DNA of 64,000 bases from the NCBI GenBank assembly GCA_027405735.1, contig JAPEHQ010000011.1, positions 434,001 through 498,000 of the forward strand, in the 5' to 3' direction. Source of the DNA: Mucor racemosus. Lineage: Eukaryota > Mucoromycota > Mucoromycetes > Mucorales > Mucoraceae. Below, piece by piece: positions 58,541-64,000 of the stretch. Position 1 is the first letter of the stretch, and every line of letters starts with the position of its first letter. Made by a program: the position numbers and the translations under genes. The notes beneath the pieces were generated by a model, which worked only from the letters and a program-made list of their open reading frames with translations, did not search any database and was not told the origin of the DNA.

Positions 58541-61500
58541 TTTTGAAAAAAAGTTTTTCTTGATGTAAAAAGAGAGAAGTTTGTAATATTTAGGGTTGAG
58601 TTTAACCGCAGAAAAGCTTCAATGTTTCCATGTTTATCCAATGAAATTTGACTTATTCCTCTGGAATAGCGACTATTCAAAGACTAATCCTTAATAGATT
58701 AATATGTCGAAAAAAATGAGAATGCAAGTGGCATGCTAACAACGTATATCAATCACTAAATTTACTCGAATCCGCTCAATATCCAATATGTCAAAACTCT
58801 TTGAAGCTGGTTATTTCTGCTTCACAGGACAGTTGTAGCAACATTAAAACCCAATCATGTAGTATACAAGAACACTCAATATTGAGCCATCCAAAAAAAA
58901 AAAGAATCAGTGCTGATTTACATTTTGCATTTTTATCAATTAAATATTACAATATTTATCGTTTCTTGTTGGAGCGAAATACCGTACGAAATTAATGATT
59001 GTATTCTCAAAAAAAAAAAAGATCGCATCCAGCATATTTATTTGTCAAGCTATGTTAATTGACATTTTTAATTTCCAAATGGAATTCTTTCTCTATTTTC
59101 ATACAAGATATTTGGCGTTTCAATCGAGCTCAAGTATTCAATGATATACTTGAAAAAATTACAGCGCATTATGTTAACTGCTTTCTCGAATAATTTGCAT
59201 CCAAAATAATGAAACTTACTGCTTTTTATATTGAAAACTGGGTCTCACTTTTCATCACTGCTCTATTTTTTTTTCACTAAATAACACCAGGAAAAAATTA
59301 TATGCCAATGTACCTGAGATGTTCAGGTTTAATTTAAAAACAAGTATCCGGAAATATCCTATTTTTTACAGTCGATATTAATTTTTCAGTGCTAATGTTT
59401 CAGATTTTTACAGGTATTTCACTGCTAAAAGTTAAAAACTTTGAGACTTTATATCTTTACAAAAAATCAAGCCATATGTAATGATCTGTAATTTTGGACT
59501 AACAACAAAGGTGGATAATATGCTTATAGATATTATTCTTGTTATTATAAATTGGTGATCACTGGATTGATGAAGACTGATGTTCTTGTTTGTAATTTAG
59601 ATATTTATTAGTGAATAAATAAAAGTAAAGGGAGTGTAACAAGACAGATAAATCTACAAGGAATCATGTAATGATTTCCTTGTAGTGTTTATATACAGTA
59701 AGGAATGAGGCAAGGTTTTGCATGAATGAAACTGAAATGTTTGACTCATTACACCATACTAACACTTTCCAATAATAAAACTTACTTGTTTTAAAGTGCT
59801 CTATAACATATTTCAGTGTAGAAAAATTCCGAGCACTTATTTTTATTTTATTTTTATTTTTTGACCTTTTGTAGTAGTAGATTTCAAAGTATTCGTTAAA
59901 TTGAGCAGTGGTTTTTCTACATTTATATCTTTGAGCTCGTTGAGCTCTCGTGAATCCAATTTAAGTTTTTTCAAAATATTTGAAATGCACAAGATTTAGA
60001 ATAAATATTGTAGCAAGAAAAAAATGTATAATTTAATAAAGAAACTGGTTAAATTAAATCACACACAAAAACTGAAGATAATCTTTCTTTAATATCAATA
60101 ATTTGTCCTATTTATATACAAATTCTATATTACATTTATCCGTTAGATCTAGTAACATTTATCATGGGGAACATAGGCTTTATTACTAGAAAAAGTAATG
60201 GTAAAAGAACGAACCAAGAGCTTCTAGGTCTTGGTTTAAAAGACTATTTATAAGAATTACATTTCCGAAACAAATTCATGATTGGCTCGACATCAGAATT
60301 TCAGGCTACACCATTTCATCATAGACTAAATGTAACATAACCAAATGAAATAAAAGTGCAATACATCATTAATAACCATATACTCATCACTCTATGCTAA
60401 GAATCATGTCTACATAACCCTTCGTTTGAGCACTTCTATTAGTAATACATGTACCTAGTCTAGTATATATTTTAAACGCCTACTAAGGTCAACATGCTCA
60501 CCAGTTTTCAGTTCTCGCTGATGAATATGTTTGTTTATTCTAACGTATATCTGATATGCTAGAATAATTAAAAATAATAGAACAAAGTAAAATCTTCTTG
60601 ATAAATGTCAGCTTTCCAACTGTGGGTCAAACTAAGGGATCAAAACTAAACTGACCCTTGTTCTTTTATTTATGAGATGTGGTTTATATACTAATGACAG
60701 ACTAGTAGATAAGGACAGCTCGAAGCGACAGTATAAATTAATAATGAGATTCATAGAGTGTAACCAAATGTGGTGTGTATAGATAGTAGAAGGTGATAAT
60801 TATACAACAATGGGTCCAAATAAGGTCCGGTTGTAATGGTAAGTATGTCTAGTGTTGATCCACAGAATTGAAAAGTTTTAGCCATCCCGAGTTGCTGCGG
60901 AAATGGAGAAATAAAACTCGTACTTATTTGAACTATTTTGTATGGATTATTGCTTCAGATATCCTTTGATAATTTTTATAAAATCAATTAATGGTTTAAA
61001 ATTAAATATTGAAATTGCACTGAATGCACAGTAGATATACAAAGGATATATCTTGGTTTCATTAGCTAACAGCTATTTTTGAAGGATTTTTGGATACGTT
61101 CTTGAAAAAAAACTCTTTTCCTCTGCTTAAAAAGATAAACTAAAAGAATCTTTGTAATCAATGAATATTGATTCAAATGACCTGAAAATTTCAAAATATA
61201 TATTATAGTTGTAAGTTGTAACAGTATCCAAATTATAAACTCTAGCATCCATTGATTTTCTGGTTAAATTGTAGGAATAGAATGAGCTCTTTTTTTAGGG
61301 GGTTTGCGGCTATATAAGCAAACTTTTTTAAATTAGAAATAGCCAAAACCGGCGTATTTGGCAATGACAACTACTAAAAATAATGAATAAACGTCTTTGT
61401 TATGGATAATCAAAGTCGTAGTAAAATGTATTTTACTTTTATTTTTTTAGAAAAAGACGTTCGAATATATATGATGTCCAATATGTGATATATTGATTTA

Positions 61501-61910
61501 AACAACTGAATGTGAGAATTAAGCCTTTGTTTTGCCATCCTAACTGTGAAACAAGGAATTAATACTGTAGTTGATTACAAAAAAAAGTATTATGTAAGCA
61601 TTGTCATGCATGATATATTTGAGAGCGTTCTTTTTGAAAAATAGTCGCAATAAGTCGAGGCACAAATTTCTGTTAAAAATGAAAGCAAGGCTGCTTTGAA
61701 TCAATTTTCGAATTGTATATATCATTACCATACATACTATATTTGGTGGTTGCATACTATATTTGATGGTTGTCTTCTTTAATTAGTTTCAAACACCACA
61801 GACTATGTTTGTTTCACAAGATAAACTTGAAAGCCCAGTCAATCTTCATCCAAGAATGATAAATCAAACAGTATCGCTTTACGTTTCGCATTTATTGATC
61901 AAAAATTACA
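58541..61910. other. gene-poor stretch with one F-box relic
   Basis: Apart from the relic at 58915-59010 I see no gene. The region near 59580 shares the phrase GATGTTCTTGTTTGTAA with 17.67 kb (AGGTGTTCTTGTTTGTAA), probably an old dispersed repeat. Other open frames are short and lack motifs. Confidence 0.45.
58915..59010 (+). pseudogene. 5' relic of an F-box gene, start codon lost
   Basis: The leader and first codons match the start of the F-box gene at 61911. Both have a GCATTT...TATTACAAT-type leader. Here ATA (58952) replaces ATG, and the reading goes on as IFIVSCWSEIPYEINDCIL, against MSPVACWRKIPYEIALCIF there. The DNA word AAATACCGTACGAAAT is identical. Similarity ends at an A homopolymer near 59010. 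It is a truncated paralogue that cannot start normally. Confidence 0.65.
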
Positions 61911-63935
61911 ATGTCTCCCGTTGCTTGTTGGCGCAAAATACCGTACGAAATAGCTCTTTGCATTTTCCAATATGTCGTTAAAGACCTTGATTACCCTCAG
62001 CGAAAACACGACCTTGCAAATTTTCAACGTGTATGCAAGAGCTGGAGTAAAGCAGCACAAAAGTTGCTCTACACTGAAATTGTCTTGGATGAGTTGAAGG
62101 ACGGGTTATTTCTCAACACCATTGATTATATGGTCCCTTCGCTTGGAGTCCTCGTAAAAAAAGTAAAAATCACGGATGAATTTGGTCAAACAAATCATAT
62201 GGAAGACGTATTCCCTCCTTTCGATAGACACTGTCCAAATCTTGAAGAAATCTTTGCAGAAGCGGACTCGGATAAAGCAGAATTATACAGCTTCCTGTTG
62301 CTGTCTGCTAGGATAAACAACTTGAAAAGGATTGATGAGAAGTTAGAATTGAAAAAAGCACTTCCAACGTATCCTTTTGTAGCCTTTAAATATAGAAACA
62401 CATTGACGGAACTCTATGTGGATTTTGATTATCACATTGGCGATTACAACTCTAAAAAAGCCTTGATTGACCAGCTTCAGCATTTCAGATCCTTAAAGCA
62501 TGTAATCATCACCCTGTTTCATCGCGCCCATACAATCGAAGAAACTTTGGACAATTGCCCCAAAACAGTAGACACACTTACTATTCAACATACTCAAGAA
62601 GATGGTAACTGGATTGAACCAGATTACAATAAAGTTATCCCAATCAGCAACATAAAGAAATTGATAATTTCTCATAGAGCTAGGTTTGGTCCCTCCCATC
62701 TTAAATACATTAAATCTAAGCTGAATGCATTGGAATATTTTGAAGTTGCCCCAACTGCTTTGGCACGAGACTTGGATGTCCAATTCTTGGATCTGTGTGC
62801 TTCAATTGAAAGCTACGATGTCTCCATTGCTTTTAAAGGTGCTTTAGAAAACAATGATGGATTAAGTAACAGGGTTGAGAGTTTAATCAAGCAATCAAAG
62901 AAAGATGAGGAATTTTGTACCGAAAAGAAATTTGAAGTTGATTTAGATTACTTACCTCCTGATGATATAGTCGAACTAAATCAGTATTATGCTCTACTCA
63001 ACTGGAACTTGAATTTAATTAGGAAAAAGAGATCAAAAATAATTTCGTTACGCTATATCAAAGAAGGAAAGGAGGACCCTTTGGATGAGTTGTTACATCC
63101 AAATAATATTGTTAATTATTTACAACTATATTCGCCTAATGTTATAACCATTTATAATGTTGAGTCTATAGACGTACGTCGCGAATTTATAGTCGAGCAA
63201 CAATTCCAACAAGATTTCGAAACTTTAGCGTCTGTTAGAAGATACTTCGCATGGCTGTGCAAGGATAGAAGTTGGCTAATCCTCGATGGCGCAATTTCCA
63301 CCCTCTGTAATCAAAAGAATAAAAACTCGCATTTGATTATAGAAAATATGATTATTTGCGATGAAGCCTCCTCCTTGCTTCAACCCGAAATAGATCACAA
63401 AAACTATATTTCAGAATTAGAAATATCGTATTCAATAATTTATTATAAAGTACTTCCAATGTTATCACGCAAGCTCCCAATCGTACAAACATTGGTCTTT
63501 TTTTCCAGCTGGATTCTTATGGATGATGACAAACATTCTTTAAAAATATTCTTGCCTTCAACCTACTTGCAAAGACTAGGCATAGCAATTTCACCCTTCC
63601 TCCCTACTGGCAATGAAGAAAGCCAGCCTCGTAGAAGTATCGTGGATAACGATATTTTGTTACAGGCAACATCCAATGTCGGAAAGTATATCTTGAAAAT
63701 AGAAACATCCAAAGAAACATTCACAAGCTACAGACAAGGCCACAAGAATATAAGAAACGTAGGAGAAAAAGAAGCTTTGGATATTCAGGAGGGGACTAAA
63801 GATAACTTTCTTATTTGGATTAAATGTAAGCATCTGTCAGAATTTGCTATTGTTGGATTAGAAGAGGATTGTCTATGGACACAAAAATTTGAACAGGTTT
63901 CAACCATGAGAGTCGCAGCAGATAATAGCAAATAA
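61911..63935 (+). CDS. F-box protein with LRR-like C-terminal region (single exon)
   Basis: Predicted substrate receptor of an SCF ubiquitin ligase, 674 aa in one uninterrupted frame. The F-box is at about residues 5-55: WRKIPYEIALCIFQYVV, then LANFQRVCKSWSKAAQKLLY. This is the L/P...V/C..W pattern used to bind Skp1. The rest alternates hydrophobic strands and helices like degenerate leucine-rich repeats (LKHVIITLFHR, VDTLTIQHT, IKKLIISHRARFG, LEYFEV), as in the large F-box families of Mucorales. The ATG at 61911 follows an A-rich leader; no upstream in-frame start fits better. The target is unknown. A decayed relative lies 3 kb upstream, suggesting local duplication and loss. Confidence 0.85.
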   Translation: MSPVACWRKIPYEIALCIFQYVVKDLDYPQRKHDLANFQRVCKSWSKAAQKLLYTEIVLDELKDGLFLNTIDYMVPSLGVLVKKVKITDEFGQTNHMEDVFPPFDRHCPNLEEIFAEADSDKAELYSFLLLSARINNLKRIDEKLELKKALPTYPFVAFKYRNTLTELYVDFDYHIGDYNSKKALIDQLQHFRSLKHVIITLFHRAHTIEETLDNCPKTVDTLTIQHTQEDGNWIEPDYNKVIPISNIKKLIISHRARFGPSHLKYIKSKLNALEYFEVAPTALARDLDVQFLDLCASIESYDVSIAFKGALENNDGLSNRVESLIKQSKKDEEFCTEKKFEVDLDYLPPDDIVELNQYYALLNWNLNLIRKKRSKIISLRYIKEGKEDPLDELLHPNNIVNYLQLYSPNVITIYNVESIDVRREFIVEQQFQQDFETLASVRRYFAWLCKDRSWLILDGAISTLCNQKNKNSHLIIENMIICDEASSLLQPEIDHKNYISELEISYSIIYYKVLPMLSRKLPIVQTLVFFSSWILMDDDKHSLKIFLPSTYLQRLGIAISPFLPTGNEESQPRRSIVDNDILLQATSNVGKYILKIETSKETFTSYRQGHKNIRNVGEKEALDIQEGTKDNFLIWIKCKHLSEFAIVGLEEDCLWTQKFEQVSTMRVAADNSK

Positions 63936-64000
63936 GGCTGATTTTGTATCTGTATATGTGTAATCAATAATATTTAAAAAAACAATATAAATAAACAAGT

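Noticed and set aside
1..64000. CRISPR arrays, operons or bacterial-type sites
   Set aside because: The sequence is eukaryotic with spliceosomal introns throughout; no regularly spaced short repeats were seen.

Overview
This window reads as the nuclear genome of a filamentous fungus of the Mucoromycota, most likely Mucorales. The evidence is an AT-rich sequence; short spliceosomal introns (about 50-75 nt) with GTAAGT-like donors and CTAAY-like branch sites; fungal housekeeping orthologues (CreC, Trm9, Snu23/ZMAT2, tricalbin, SWIRM protein); a DDE_3 transposase of a type I recognise from Mucorales; and a Mucorales-style F-box protein. Gene assignments come from translated exons joined at splice sites in matching phase. 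No database search was possible.

Layout. 0-0.42 kb: 3' end of a Tc1/mariner-type DDE transposase. 2.2-3.8 kb (-): two-exon acidic protein of unknown role. 4.9-7.0 kb (+): protein with eleven C2H2 fingers. 7-22 kb: gene desert with old dispersed repeats, a decayed cytoplasmic dynein intermediate-chain fragment (10.5-10.8 kb), a broken DDE transposase (13.6-15.1 kb) and a long hairpin (15.2 kb). 22-26 kb (-): SWIRM protein and CreC/WDR20-type WD40 protein. 26-29.8 kb: repeats, including a tRNA-derived SINE with a clear target-site duplication. 29.8-35.0 kb (-): an 11-exon, 1546-aa membrane-anchored ARM/SPRY protein. 35.5-37 kb: two relics back to back, an unknown spliced gene (-) and a Fanzor/TnpB-like RuvC/zinc-ribbon ORF (+). 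37.4-49.1 kb (+): tandem array of three six-exon paralogues (915, 909 and 915 aa). 49.4-50.1 kb: a second SINE. 50.9-55.4 kb (-): tricalbin-like SMP/C2 protein. 55.6-57.0 kb (+): 61-aa membrane protein and Trm9. 57.7-58.5 kb (-): Snu23/ZMAT2. 58.9 kb: F-box gene relic. 61.9-63.9 kb (+): F-box protein.

The most unusual part is the tandem triplet at 37.4-49.1 kb. The proteins follow the layout of HSPA12-type Hsp70-like ATPases but have lost the phosphate-binding motifs, so they look like a lineage-specific family of pseudo-chaperones. Copies 1 and 3 lie in a >4 kb direct duplication that contains a 602-bp tract with no differences (gene conversion signature). The duplicated flank of copy 1 preserves the empty site of the SINE inserted next to copy 3.

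The housekeeping genes look like independent single-copy loci with no operon-like logic. Possible thematic links are membrane contact and lipid transfer (tricalbin), carbon catabolite regulation (CreC), tRNA wobble modification (Trm9) and splicing (Snu23).
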